A DNA stretch of 64,000 nt from Rhyzopertha dominica (GCA_025024175.1 QCXZ01000064.1:2604001-2668000); one strand, 5' to 3'. Counted from the stretch's first letter, positions 13,601-24,703 are shown. Numbers and translations are program-made. Notes: a model not told the origin generated them from the letters alone.

Positions 13601-16600
13601 ATAAGGGTAAGTCTATAAAGCTCTATAAGATTTGTAATCCATAATATACACATAATAATTTTTTGTTAGAAATTAAACCGCTGTACTGTCGGTTTGTGGT
13701 CAATTAAGCACAAGTTAACTATTTAGAGTGACGAGCTTTTGGAATTTATTTTTAGTCCTTTATCAAGACCTAATATATTACACAACCTGGGAAAATATTA
13801 TACAGGGTGAAACTAAAATAGAGTTCGCTACTTCTAGTTTGTTCTACACGTGAAAATATGAAGAAAAGTTACCTTGCATTTTGACATGTGTTATAGCCTC
13901 TTGAAGATGGACAGTTTTTTATTACTAAACTTTTTCACATGTTCAAAGATTTTCATAACTTTTAGTAATCTCAGTCTTAAATGATGGCATATTGAACTGC
14001 GTAAATAGGTCTTTCACACCTCTTTTGGGGAGTGAGGTGTTAACAACCCGTAGAAGTCTTCTGCTTAAATTTTTTTAGGCGGTTATTTTTTTCATATTTT
14101 CGCCCTAGAAGTAGCTGCCTTTATTTTAGTGTCATTTTGTATATAAAATAAAGAACTTATATCCATACTGAGACTATGGCTAACAGTTGACAATATTATA
14201 CATTCTAATCAACACTTCATGTCATTACAACAACAAAAATGTCAATATGGGATGAAGTAGAGGAAACCAACAGGTAGGAAAAGTGGTAATCCAAGAAGGC
14301 AAAAACTAATCTGCAGTGCTAGATCTACACAAATGTAGTATATAAGCAAACGAGTTACTCAGGTCCAAATATTCACCATTTAGTTAAAAAAAAACTCCTT
14401 ACAAAAATAAATGTGAATCTTTTCCATTGCAAGTACCGCCACCCTATGATATGTAGTCATTTACATGTTCTTATAATAATGATAATCGTCCAATCTCATT
14501 TGAGTAACCTACTGATCTGTCCAATGTATTTCTTTTCGGTCATTGCAAGGCTTATAGTAAATTTCATGTGACAAATTTAGCACGGATCTAATAAAAATAA
14601 AGAATGAATATTTGCTCTATTTGAATGTTTGTTTAGTTTCTCACTACGGCCGGGTATGTAAGGAAAGCAATGCTTAAAGTTTATTGATTGCTTTGTATTG
14701 ACTGGGAAAGCTATTATAAATTAAATAAGACGCGGTTAACTAACTTCTTAGGGTACTAATATTGTAAAAATGTGTAAATTACGATTGGCAAGATCGAAAT
14801 TGTTAAAGAGTGTGTCACCTTAACTAATAGTAATTGCAAGATCATCCATGTATATCTTCAAAAAATAAACTTAAATTGAAACTTTGGATCCCAATGGTGC
14901 ACCAAAGACTTATTTACGTACTTCTCTATTAAAAGTGGAAACAATATTGTCAAAAATAAACTTTAAAGTGGACAAAACCTCTATCTTTGGAACGTTACAA
15001 ATTAAAGGGGTATTAAAAATCAACGAGACTGACTATAATTTTCAAGAAGTTGAACTTAACGAAAGCGAAAGAATATATAATATAATAATCATTATTGCGG
15101 TTGTATGACAATGTAAGTATGTCTATAATGGGGCCAGTTAATTTGCTTGTAGGATGAAATGATCTGTCTAAAAGATAATTGACGTTTGTGGACCTTAGGT
15201 AATCCATTAAATTTATCTAATTTATCTAATTTCTTCAAAATTTTACTTAGATTGATGTAGAGGTGCTTATTACTCTAATATGTTTATTTACGTAAAATAT
15301 GAAAATGTATATCAAAAGCAACAATATTTTTAAAACTGATGCAGACTATCACAATCTGTTCTACACCATTCACCTTAATTGAGATAACTGCTTTTTTATT
15401 GAAAAATAAATCGTTTTTTTTGTTTTTAATGTTTTCCACATCCACAAATTTCGTCCAAAATAATTTTATTACTTTTTCATTAAAATGACCATCTTTGTTT
15501 TGTTTTTGTTTTTTTACGGTGGAAGATCATGGGCGATAGCACTTTATCATTAGTGTCATTTACCATTGATCTTCGCCGTTTCATCCTGCAACAATTCCTG
15601 CTGTTCCGGAGTCACAATAATCGTTACTGTAATATGCTAGGTGGATCCCCGGAGGAAGAGAAAGACCTAGGGGATGAACCGACAGTGTTCGTTTCGTATA
15701 ACCGGAACGATGACTTGAAGGAGTGCACCGTCACGACATGCGTAAGCAAGGGTGGAGGTAACTTGGTGTGCGGCGATTGTGGCCAGGCTGGCAGCAAGAG
15801 CGCCCCAAACCTGGGGGAAAAGGGGGGCGCCAAAGTGCAAAGAACCTCGCAGTCGGAGAAAGCGCTCGGGAAGAAAGGGAAGGGACCTAAGGGGAAGGGA
15901 AAATATGTGTATTCGATCGGGGATAAGTATCCAGGAGTTAACATTNGCCACAGGGAGTGCATCATGCCGGGATTCAAGATACCAGCGAACATGGGCTGGT
16001 TGTGGAACGTTTTCACACCCTGCATGTCTTTAAAGGTGAGCGAGTGACAGTGCGGAGCTGATTAATGTATATACAGGGTCGCAACAAAGTTTCGCTGATG
16101 TAATCTGAACTGTTCAGTTCTAGATTCTAGATTCATCATCGCCAGCCACTTTGTGATCATTCTTCATTATATAATCTTAATTTTATGAAAATTTGACGTA
16201 ATATTTTGCAGCCTCGCAGAGGATGGCGACCAGGCGCCCTGGGTCGCACCATAGCAGCCCGCATCCGCAAGCACAGGCGAATGAAGGGTCTCCAGATGTC
16301 TCCAGATTTAGTGGCAGGACCGGGAAAACGCCGAGGACTAGACTCCGACTCGGACGTAACTGTGGCGCCCAAACCCACCCTGCACATACAGAAGAAGGAC
16401 GGCGTGTACATGATCACCATGAACCCGTTGAAGGACCCCAAAACCCTGGAGGACAACGAGAACCCGTACATGGATTGCACGCCCTTGCAGTTCAAAATCA
16501 TCAAGAACAAGAACAAAGTGAAGGTGAAGAGAGAAGGAGAGGAAGACTACAAGACCTGCTTCTGTGGGGATGAAGAGGAGGAGGAAGTTGAGGAAGAGGA

Positions 16601-16829
16601 GTCTGAATCCTCGTCATCCGATAGCGAGTTGGATATTGAATTTACCCCGCCGGCCGGGATCATACGACCACAGAGGTTGAAGAAGAAGAAGAATGTCGTG
16701 CACACCGATACTCAGTACGACCCGAAAGACATAGCGAAGGATAAGCTGCAGTTAAAGGGAGGGAAAGGAAAAGGTAAAGGAAAAGGAGGCAAGGGAAAAG
16801 GAAAGGGTAAAGGAAAGAAGAAGAAGTAG
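1696..16829 (+). CDS. uncharacterised 1123-aa protein with repeated C-x3-C-P motifs
   Basis: Nine exons join with GT..AG boundaries and agreeing phase: 1696-1729, 2152-2581, 4860-5293, 6437-6790, 9396-9745, 12377-12788, 13262-13606, 15641-16035, 16212-16829 (3372 nt, 1124 codons). The ATG at 1696 (GGGCCATGG) was chosen because its exon ends in phase 1, as the next exon needs; exon 2 is open from its acceptor at 2151. Residues 1 to about 250 look globular. About fifteen C-x3-C-P-[YF] motifs (CDNPDCPY, CGSPHCPF, CSNPNCPY) follow from about 255 to 780, densest in the exon at 12377. The next exon is extremely Pro/Cys-rich. The C-terminus has a Glu/Ser acidic block near 1037-1060 and ends in a Gly-Lys repeat. 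No signal peptide or membrane segment is seen. The function is not recognised. It recalls insect-only proteins annotated DUF4788/DUF4776, which I could not verify. The first exon and the long-intron joins are the least certain parts. One ambiguous base lies at 15946. Confidence 0.72.
2818..2980 (-). mobile_element. 3' end of a non-LTR retrotransposon ORF (fragment)
   Basis: On the minus strand a short ORF carries CECGDAPPTIEDTVYRFART and then a VEDWLKTIEI end. This resembles the C-terminal cysteine motif (CxCG, then a hydrophobic/His region) that closes many arthropod non-LTR polyproteins. It abuts the left LTR-like copy at about 2980, suggesting the LTR element landed in or beside it. It is truncated, and the family is not assignable by eye. 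Confidence 0.45.
2975..3213 (-). repeat. left LTR-like copy with about 100-bp insert
   Basis: Shares with 4661-4786 the blocks GGTGATATTTTAC, GAGTTGAGGGCG(c)AGGCAGGTAGG, CTGACGGAGACATCAGTGA and CTTACGATTGTTTTT, then GTTAGCCTCACGC. In this copy the middle is interrupted (about 3050-3159) by sequence containing a short (CTGAC) repeat. It is read as the 3' LTR of the minus-strand gypsy fragment. Confidence 0.55.
4661..4786 (-). repeat. right LTR-like copy
   Basis: Direct repeat of blocks in 2975-3213, same orientation. On the minus strand it is followed by TGGTGACCCCGAGAAG, resembling the post-LTR sequence of insect gypsy elements, so it would be the 5' LTR. Confidence 0.55.
5570..6430. other. 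intronic repeat debris in intron 3 of the Cys-motif gene
   Basis: Contains a TACAGGGT-type transposon terminus at about 5578, a short inverted repeat (6022-6039 with 6097-6114), and a block at 5888-5925 (CCTTTAGGAA..GTTAAGGCAGCTAGGTGG) that recurs at about 59272-59310. No coding function seen. Confidence 0.5.
7578..9126 (-). mobile_element. Tc1-like DNA transposon, inactivated, both ends present
   Basis: Terminal inverted repeats of about 25 bp match at both ends: left CACTCAGCGGGAAAAAAACG at 7578, right end reading TACTCAACGGCAAATAAACG on the minus strand from 9126. A TA flanks each side (7576-7577 and 9127-9128), as for Tc1/mariner target duplication. Between them, minus-strand frames from about 8823 to 7827 encode an N-terminal helix-turn-helix region, SDESRFCL, FMQDNARPHVA and a C-terminal PARSPDLNPIEHVWD, the DDE signature of Tc1 transposases. 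Stop codons and frameshifts split it into at least four frames, so it is dead. It lies wholly inside intron 4 of the Cys-motif gene. Confidence 0.85.
7827..8823 (-). pseudogene. Tc1-like transposase pseudogene
   Basis: The reading starts at ATG 8823-8821 and meets a stop after 17 codons, then another near 8630. The catalytic domain continues in other frames: SDESRFCL (first Asp), a QDNARPH segment (second Asp) and SPDLNPIEHVWD (Glu). All three acidic positions are still present, so loss is by frameshift and stops rather than by catalytic substitution. Confidence 0.8.
10030..10395. repeat. dispersed repeat, copy 1
   Basis: AT-rich intron sequence co-linear with 51850-52190 over about 350 bp, same orientation. 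Shared landmarks are TTTAAATGA(c/t)AATAAAT.ATT.GCTA, a stretch ending TGCCTCTAAT, and CAGAATTAC/TAGAATTAT followed by GTCGTTA. A third, shorter and weaker match begins near 39180. No coding capacity or clear ends. Confidence 0.5.
11290..12100 (-). mobile_element. Penelope-like retroelement: RT tail plus GIY-YIG endonuclease
   Basis: Minus-strand frame 12050-11304 (about 248 aa) begins inside the reverse transcriptase, with KFTMKLESNGSLPLLDVPIY and a VYRKPTHTDRYLH segment typical of Penelope-like elements. It ends in a GIY-YIG nuclease: GVYKITCSCGKCYIGQTKR, then RLKEHIRA and a SVAEHSYLTKH segment. The stop just after KRLIKEA looks premature, because another frame continues with the usual IEI..NNFNRDCGN tail. 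The 5' part is missing: at 12041 the coding sequence joins a 60-bp copy of its own endonuclease region. Located in intron 5 of the Cys-motif gene. Confidence 0.85.
12041..12100 (-). repeat. partial duplicate of the Penelope endonuclease segment
   Basis: Matches 11434-11493 over 60 bp with about two mismatches, in the same orientation. It sits immediately upstream, on the coding strand, of the truncated RT. This fits the partial tandem (pseudo-LTR) arrangement of Penelope-like elements. Confidence 0.8.
13797..14146. mobile_element. MITE with long inverted ends, TACAGGGTG type
   Basis: The left end TATACAGGGTGAAACTAAAA..GCTACTTCTAG..GAAAATATGAA at 13799 matches, in reverse complement, the right end at 14085-14146 (TATAC..AATGACACTAAAATAAA..GCTACTTCTAG..GAAAATATGAA). 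The inverted repeat is about 65 bp with several mismatches, around a 220-bp non-coding centre. TA flanks suggest a Tc1/mariner-type target. Lies in intron 7 of the Cys-motif gene. Confidence 0.7.
16069..16095. repeat. solo transposon terminus in a short intron
   Basis: TATACAGGGTCGCAACAAAG is nearly identical to both ends of the 60530-60877 element. No partner end is seen in this 176-bp intron, so it is an end fragment or a one-ended deletion product. Confidence 0.55.
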
Positions 16830-17655
16830 GAAGTATGCGTTTGGAATCATCACATGACGAGATACCAGTAATATGATTTGTTTCGTTTCGATTTCTACAG
16901 TTCATGGTTTTCCATTTTTATGACATTTTCAGAAATATAACTTATTTTAAAATACGTGTGTCTTCCTTTCTTACCAATTAATTTATGATATTGTATTTTT
17001 ATTTTCGGCAGTGTGATTACTGCTATGGCATACCATGGAAAATAAGGGTATATAAGTGCTATAGCTAATCATCTAATGAGCAGCTATTTAAAAGACAGAA
17101 AACACTTTGTCTAGGAGATGGCTGGAGNTTTGATGTCCCCCAAGGAACAGTCTTGGGGCCTATACTTTTCACCTTGTATGTGAATGATTTGATGTATTTG
17201 AGAACTTCTGGCACTGTATTTAGTTTCGTTGGTGCCACTGTTATAATGTATCTCGCGAATACGCGAAAGTGTACAAAATATACGGTCGAAACAGATATAA
17301 TCTAAAAATTACAATAAATTTTGAAAAAATATTAATTTTTGTATCTAGAACGCGACGCTACGCTCGGCAAAATAACTTCCATCCTTGAACGTTTCGCGTT
17401 CGACATACAAACAATATTTTTTCGGAAAAAGCAATAAAATGAAATAATTGTATATATAACAATTTAATTTATATTTGAAATCCTTGTGAATCAAGACATT
17501 TTAGGTGCAGTGGCGTTTCAGAATTATAATATATTGTAATTATTCATATTCTAAAGGGTGTGAAAGAGTGTTTAATTGATAATGCCACTCTAAACTTTTC
17601 TTCAGTATGCCACTGGATACGTCTTATCAGCTGTATTACAGAAAATGTGACTTAC
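16830..17655. other. 3' flank with a reverse-transcriptase scrap
   Basis: Lies between the stop of the Cys-motif gene and the last visible exon of the minus-strand gene. Apart from the non-LTR RT fragment at 17130-17272, I see only AT-rich sequence. No third exon for the minus-strand gene could be found here. Confidence 0.5.
17130..17272 (+). pseudogene. non-LTR retrotransposon RT fragment
   Basis: The frame reads DVPQGTVLGPILFTLYVNDL, the conserved block before the catalytic box in Jockey/CR1-type reverse transcriptases. Where the catalytic FADD or YADD is expected, the sequence reads FVGAT, so the active site is lost. The fragment is about 45 codons long with no flanking domains. Confidence 0.75.
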
Positions 17656-20600
17656 CCCGGTATCTACTTTTGTCAACTTTAGGACCACCCTTTGCCAAAA
17701 AGAGCGACAATAAAGGTAATATCCCGATGGTAGCGAAAACCATGCCTCCAGCAAGAACAATCGCACCCAAGTTAATGTTAGCTAATGCTCCTTTTGCTGT
17801 TTGTACTCCTTTCTTCACAGGGATACTTATAAATGGAACGTTAAAAGCCAATTCAACCTAAGAAAGAAGAGGTACTTTAAACACTCACGTTTAGTACAAC
17901 AAAGCAAAACTATTTAACACAGAGTTTAGAATTTTTCATAGTCCTATCCTATTTCTGGGAACTTAGAGATATTATAAATGTCCGACAAATAAATACTAGA
18001 TATGTGTGAATATGTACATTTATTTCACTGTTTTGCACAAAGCGCTTATATTTTTGATTTTGTTATACAAAATACGTTCATTGATCAACCGTGTATAGAT
18101 ACAAAAAGGCTGTGAATTAGTTGTCAAACGAAGATAATTTTGTTAAAATTTGGAAAGAACGCTAATGTAGACAAACGTATATGCAGAAAATTTGTCATTT
18201 CATTTGCTTTATGAAAAATGTTTCCTTACTTTAAAAGAATATTTCCATTTTGTTTCTTCTATAAAATCAAAACTAGATAACACATATTTCAATCATGACA
18301 GAAAATCTGCATTATATCAATGACGGAATACAGTAAACCTTTATCAAATTAGATAAACCTTTACTGAAAACAAGATCATACGTCTTCCAGAATGATGCAA
18401 TAACTGCCTTGAACTTATTACCACACTTTATAATTTCAATAAATTACGAAAAAACTTAAGAAACACCTTTTTTGTCTATACTTACACAAAATACGTTCAT
18501 TGATCAACCCTGTATAGATACTAAAAGACCGTAGAATTTAACTGTGAACCAGTTGTCAAAAAGTGCTAATTTTGTTAAAATTTGGAAAGAACGCTAATGT
18601 AGACAAACGTTTATGCAGAAAATTGTCATTTCATTTGCTTTATGAAAAATTTTTCCTTACTTTAAAAGAATATTTCCATTTTGGTTTATTCTAGAAAATC
18701 AAAACTAGATAACACATTATATTTCAATCATGACAGAAAATCTGCATTATATCAATGACGGAATACAGTAAACCTTTATCAAATTAGATAAACCTTTACT
18801 GAAAAAAGATCATACGTCTTTCAGAATGATACAATAACTGCCTTGAACTTATTACCACACTTTATAATTTCAATAAATTACGAAAAAACTTAAGAAACAC
18901 CTTTTTTGTCTATACTTACACAAAATACGTTCATTGATCAACCCTGTATAGATACTAAAAGGCCGTAGAATTTAACTATGAACCAGTTGTCAAAAAGTGC
19001 TAATTTTGTTAAAATTTGGAAAGAACGCTAATGTAGACAAACGTTTATGCAGAAAATTGTCATTGCATTTGCTTTATGAAAAATTTTTCCTTACTTTAAA
19101 AGAATATTTCCATTTTGGTTTATTCTAGAAAATCAAAACTAGATAACACATTATATTTCAATCATGACAGAAAATCTGCATTATATCAATGACGGAATAC
19201 AGTAAACCTTTATCAAATTAGATAAACCTTTACTGAAAAAAGATCATACGTCTTTCAGAATGATACAATAACTGCCTTGAACTTATTACCACACTTTATA
19301 ATTTCAATAAATTACGAAAAAACTTAAGAAACACCTTTTTTGTCTATACTTACACAAAATACGTTCATTGATCAACCCTGTATAGATACTAAAAGGCCGT
19401 AGAATTTAACTATGAACCAGTTGTCAAAAAGTGCTAATTTTGTTAAAATTTGGAAAGAACGCTAATGTAGACAAACGTTTATGCAGAAAATTGTCATTGC
19501 ATTTGCTTTATGAAAAATTTTTCCTTACTTTAAAAGAATATTTCCATTTTGGTTTATTCTAGAAAATCAAAACTAGATAACACATTATATTTCAATCATG
19601 ACAGAAAATCTGCATTATATCAATGACGGAATACAGTAAACCTTTATCAAATTAGATAAACGTTTACTGAAAAAAGATCATACGTCTTTCAGAATGATAC
19701 AATAACTGTCTTGAACTTATTACCACACTTTATAATTTCAATAAATTACGAAAAAACTTAAGAAACACCTTTTTTGTCTATACTTACACAAAATACGTTC
19801 ATTGATCAACCCTGTATAGATACTAAAAGACCGTAGAATTTAACTGTGAACCAGTTGTCAAAAAGTGCTAATTTTGTTAAAATTTGGAAAGAACGCTAAT
19901 GTAGACAAACGTTTATGCAGAAAATTGTCATTTCATTTGCTTTATGAAAAATTTTTCCTTACTTTAAAAGAATATTTCCATTTTGGTTTATTCCAGAAAA
20001 TCAAAACTAGATAACACATTATATTTCAATCATGACAGAAAATCTGCATTATATCAATGACGGAATACAGTAAACCTTTATCAAATTAGATAAACCTTTA
20101 CTGAAAAAAGATCATACGTCTTTCAGAATGATACAATAACTGCCTTGAACTTATTACCACACTTTATAATTTCAATAAATTACGAAAAAACTTAAGAAAC
20201 ACCTTTTTTGTCTATACTTACACAAAATACGTTCATTGATCAGCCCTGTATAGATACTAAAAGGCCGTAGAATTTAACTATGAACCAGTTGTCAAAAAGT
20301 GCTAATTTTGTTAAAATTTGGAAAGAACGCTAATGTAGACAAACGTTTATGCAGAAAATTGTCATTGCATTTGCTTTATGAAAAATTTTTCCTTACTTTA
20401 AAAGAATATTTCCATTTTGGTTTATTCTAGAAAATCAAAACTAGATAACACATTATATTTCAATCATGACAGAAAATCTGCATTATATCAATGACGGAAT
20501 ACAGTAAACCTTTATCAAATTAGATAAACGTTTACTGAAAAAAGATCATACGTCTTTCAGAATGATACAATAACTGTCTTGAACTTATTACCACACTTTA

Positions 20601-23600
20601 TAATTTCAATAAATTACGAAAAAACTTAAGAAACACCTTTTTTGTCTATACTTACACAAAATACGTTCATTGATCAACCCTGTATAGATACTAAAAGACC
20701 GTAGAATTTAACTGTGAACCAGTTGTCAAAAAGTGCTAATTTTGTTAAAATTTGGAAAGAACGCTAATGTAGACAAACGTTTATGCAGAAAATTGTCATT
20801 TCATTTGCTTTATGAAAAATTTTTCCTTACTTTAAAAGAATATTTCCATTTTGGTTTATTCTAGAAAATCAAAACTAGATAACACATTATATTTCAATCA
20901 TGACAGAAAATCTGCATTATATCAATGACGGAATACAGTAAACCTTTATCAAATTAGATAAACCTTTACTGAAAACAAGATCATACGTCTTCCAGAATGA
21001 TACAATAACTGCCTTGAACTTATTACCACACTTTATAATTTCAATAAATTACGAAAAAACTTAAGAAACACCTTTTTTGTCTATACTTACACAAAATACG
21101 TTCATTGATCAACCCTGTATAGATACTAAAAGGCCGTAGAATTTAACTATGAACCAGTTGTCAAAAAGTGCTAATTTTGTTAAAATTTGGAAAGAACGCT
21201 AATGTAGACAAACGTTTATGCAGAAAATTGTCATTGCATTTGCTTTATGAAAAATTTTTCCTTACTTTAAAAGAATATTTCCATTTTGGTTTATTCTAGA
21301 AAATCAAAACTAGATAACACATTATATTTCAATCATGACAGAAAATCTGCATTATATCAATGACGGAATACAGTAAACCTTTATCAAATTAGATAAACCT
21401 TTACTGAAAAAAGATCATACGTCTTTCAGAATGATACAATAACTGCCTTGAACTTATTACCACACTTTATAATTTCAATAAATTACGAAAAAACTTAAGA
21501 AACACCTTTTTTGTCTATACTTACACAAAATACGTTCATTGATCAACCCTGTATAGATACTAAAAGGCCGTAGAATTTAACTATGAACCAGTTGTCAAAA
21601 AGTGCTAATTTTGTTAAAATTTGGAAAGAACGCTAATGTAGACAAACGTTTATGCAGAAAATTGTCATTGCATTTGCTTTATGAAAAATTTTTCCTTACT
21701 TTAAAAGAATATTTCCATTTTGGTTTATTCTAGAAAATCAAAACTAGATAACACATTATATTTCAATCATGACAGAAAATCTGCATTATATCAATGACGG
21801 AATACAGTAAACCTTTATCAAATTAGATAAACCTTTACTGAAAAAAGATCATACGTCTTTCAGAATGATACAATAACTGCCTTGAACTTATTACCACACT
21901 TTATAATTTCAATAAATTACGAAAAAACTTAAGAAACACCTTTTTTGTCTATACTTACACAAAATACGTTCATTGATCAACCCTGTATAGATACTAAAAG
22001 GCCGTAGAATTTAACTATGAACCAGTTGTCAAAAAGTGCTAATTTTGTTAAAATTTGGAAAGAACGCTAATGTAGACAAACGTTTATGCAGAAAATTGTC
22101 ATTGCATTTGCTTTATGAAAAATTTTTCCTTACTTTAAAAGAATATTTCCATTTTGGTTTATTCTAGAAAATCAAAACTAGATAACACATTATATTTCAA
22201 TCATGACAGAAAATCTGCATTATATCAATGACGGAATACAGTAAACCTTTATCAAATTAGATAAACGTTTACTGAAAAAAGATCATACGTCTTTCAGAAT
22301 GATACAATAACTGTCTTGAACTTATTACCACACTTTATAATTTCAATAAATTACGAAAAAACTTAAGAAACACCTTTTTTGTCTATACTTACACAAAATA
22401 CGTTCATTGATCAACCCTGTATAGATACTAAAAGACCGTAGAATTTAACTGTGAACCAGTTGTCAAAAAGTGCTAATTTTGTTAAAATTTGGAAAGAACG
22501 CTAATGTAGACAAACGTTTATGCAGAAAATTGTCATTTCATTTGCTTTATGAAAAATTTTTCCTTACTTTAAAAGAATATTTCCATTTTGGTTTATTCTA
22601 GAAAATCAAAACTAGATAACACATTATATTTCAATCATGACAGAAAATCTGCATTATATCAATGACGGAATACAGTAAACCTTTATCAAATTAGATAAAC
22701 CTTTACTGAAAAAAGATCATACGTCTTTCAGAATGATACAATAACTGCCTTGAACTTATTACCACACTTTATAATTTCAATAAATTACGAAAAAACTTAA
22801 GAAACACCTTTTTTGTCTATACTTACACAAAATACGTTCATTGATCAGCCCTGTATAGATACTAAAAGGCCGTAGAATTTAACTATGAACCAGTTGTCAA
22901 AAAGTGCTAATTTTGTTAAAATTTGGAAAGAACGCTAATGTAGACAAACGTTTATGCAGAAAATTGTCATTGCATTTGCTTTATGAAAAATTTTTCCTTA
23001 CTTTAAAAGAATATTTCCATTTTGGTTTATTCTAGAAAATCAAAACTAGATAACACATTATATTTCAATCATGACAGAAAATCTGCATTATATCAATGAC
23101 GGAATACAGTAAACCTTTATCAAATTAGATAAACGTTTACTGAAAAAAGATCATACGTCTTTCAGAATGATACAATAACTGTCTTGAACTTATTACCACA
23201 CTTTATAATTTCAATAAATTACGAAAAAACTTAAGAAACACCTTTTTTGTCTATACTTACACAAAATACGTTCATTGATCAACCCTGTATAGATACTAAA
23301 AGACCGTAGAATTTAACTGTGAACCAGTTGTCAAAAAGTGCTAATTTTGTTAAAATTTGGAAAGAACGCTAATGTAGACAAACGTTTATGCAGAAAATTG
23401 TCATTTCATTTGCTTTATGAAAAATTTTTCCTTACTTTAAAAGAATATTTCCATTTTGGTTTATTCTAGAAAATCAAAACTAGATAACACATTATATTTC
23501 AATCATGACAGAAAATCTGCATTATATCAATGACGGAATACAGTAAACCTTTATCAAATTAGATAAACCTTTACTGAAAACAAGATCATACGTCTTCCAG

Positions 23601-24703
23601 AATGATACAATAACTGCCTTGAACTTATTACCACACTTTATAATTTCAATAAATTACGAAAAAACTTAAGAAACACCTTTTTTGTCTATACTTACACAAA
23701 ATACGTTCATTGATCAACCCTGTATAGATACTAAAAGGCCGTAGAATTTAACTATGAACCAGTTGTCAAAAAGTGCTAATTTTGTTAAAATTTGGAAAGA
23801 ACGCTAATGTAGACAAACGTTTATGCAGAAAATTGTCATTGCATTTGCTTTATGAAAAATTTTTCCTTACTTTAAAAGAATATTTCCATTTTGGTTTATT
23901 CTAGAAAATCAAAACTAGATAACACATTATATTTCAATCATGACAGAAAATCTGCATTATATCAATGACGGAATACAGTAAACCTTTATCAAATTAGATA
24001 AACCTTTACTGAAAAAAGATCATACGTCTTTCAGAATGATACAATAACTGTCTTGAACTTATTACCACACTTTATAATTTCAATAAATTACGAAAAAACT
24101 TAAGAAACACCTTTTTTGTCTATACTTACACAAAATACGTTCATTGATCAACCCTGTATAGATACTAAAAGGCCGTAGAATTTAACTGTGAACCAGTTGT
24201 CAAAAAGTGCTAATTTTGTTAAAATTTGGAAAGAACGCTAATGTAGACAAACGTTTATGCAGAAAATTGTCATTTCATTTGCTTTATGAAAAATTTTTCC
24301 TTACTTTAAAGGAATATTTCCATTTTGGTTTATTCTAGAAAATCAAAACTAGATAACACATTATATTTCAATCATGACAGAAAATCTGCATTATATCAAT
24401 GACGGAATACAGTAAACCTTTATCAAATTAGATAAACCTTTACTGAAAACAAGATCATACGTCTTCCAGAATGATACAATAACTGCCTTGAACTTATTAC
24501 CACACTTTATAATTTCAATAAATTAAGAAAAAACTTAAAAAACATCTCTTTGTGCCTATACTTACACTAATATCACCGTCATACGTATTAAAGCTGAATA
24601 ATTTCTGCTGTCGATTGTTTCCTTCTACCATCACATAATTGCTACTCTGAAACTCGGCAGCCAATGAAAAGAACACAATGAAACCCAAATAACACCGCAA
24701 CAT
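17656..24703 (-). CDS. small secreted/membrane protein, 5' exons (3' exons not found)
   Basis: Exon 1 (24703-24566) encodes 46 residues: a hydrophobic signal peptide (LGFIVFFSLAAEF) and a short Asn/Gln-rich segment. It ends at a strong donor, AGT|GTAAGT, phase 0. Exon 2 (17857-17656, acceptor TTTCTTAG, phase 0) encodes about 67 residues with FNVPFISIPV and a glycine-containing hydrophobic stretch (LGAIVLAGGMVFATIGILPLL), ending at G|GTAAGT in phase 1. The 6.7-kb intron is nearly all a 434-bp tandem array. The complete divergent gene at 26097-27732 has a similar hydrophobic exon ending ..YR and the same phase-1 position, so the two look like paralogues. Its Cys-containing last two exons have no visible counterpart here. 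Reading through the exon-2 donor gives only six further codons (GKSHFL, stop). The gene may be truncated, or its 3' exons may lie inside the neighbouring gene's introns. Confidence 0.55.
18067..24564. repeat. tandem array, 15 x 434 bp, with 6-unit higher-order repeat
   Basis: The phrase ACAAAATACGTTCATTGATC recurs at 18067, 18486, 18920, 19354, 19788, 20222, 20656, 21091, 21525, 21959, 22393, 22827, 23261, 23696 and 24130. Spacing is 434-435 bp, except the diverged 419-bp first unit. Units differ at only a few diagnostic sites (AGACCG/AGGCCG, CTGTG/CTATG, CATTTCAT/CATTGCAT, CCTTTACTG/CGTTTACTG, GAAAACAAG/GAAAAAAG). By these, units from 18920 and from 21525 follow the same order, giving a period of 2605 bp, or six units. 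The array ends one base short of the splice donor of exon 1 of the minus-strand gene and fills that gene's first intron. No ORF lies within a unit. Confidence 0.95.

Noticed and set aside
13195..13653. Long minus-strand Trp/Gly/Arg-rich ORFs
   Set aside because: They mirror the Pro/Cys-rich exon of the plus-strand gene, where phase-correct splice sites support the plus frame.
18067..24564. CRISPR array
   Set aside because: The repeats are 434 bp, contiguous and without spacers, in a eukaryotic intron.
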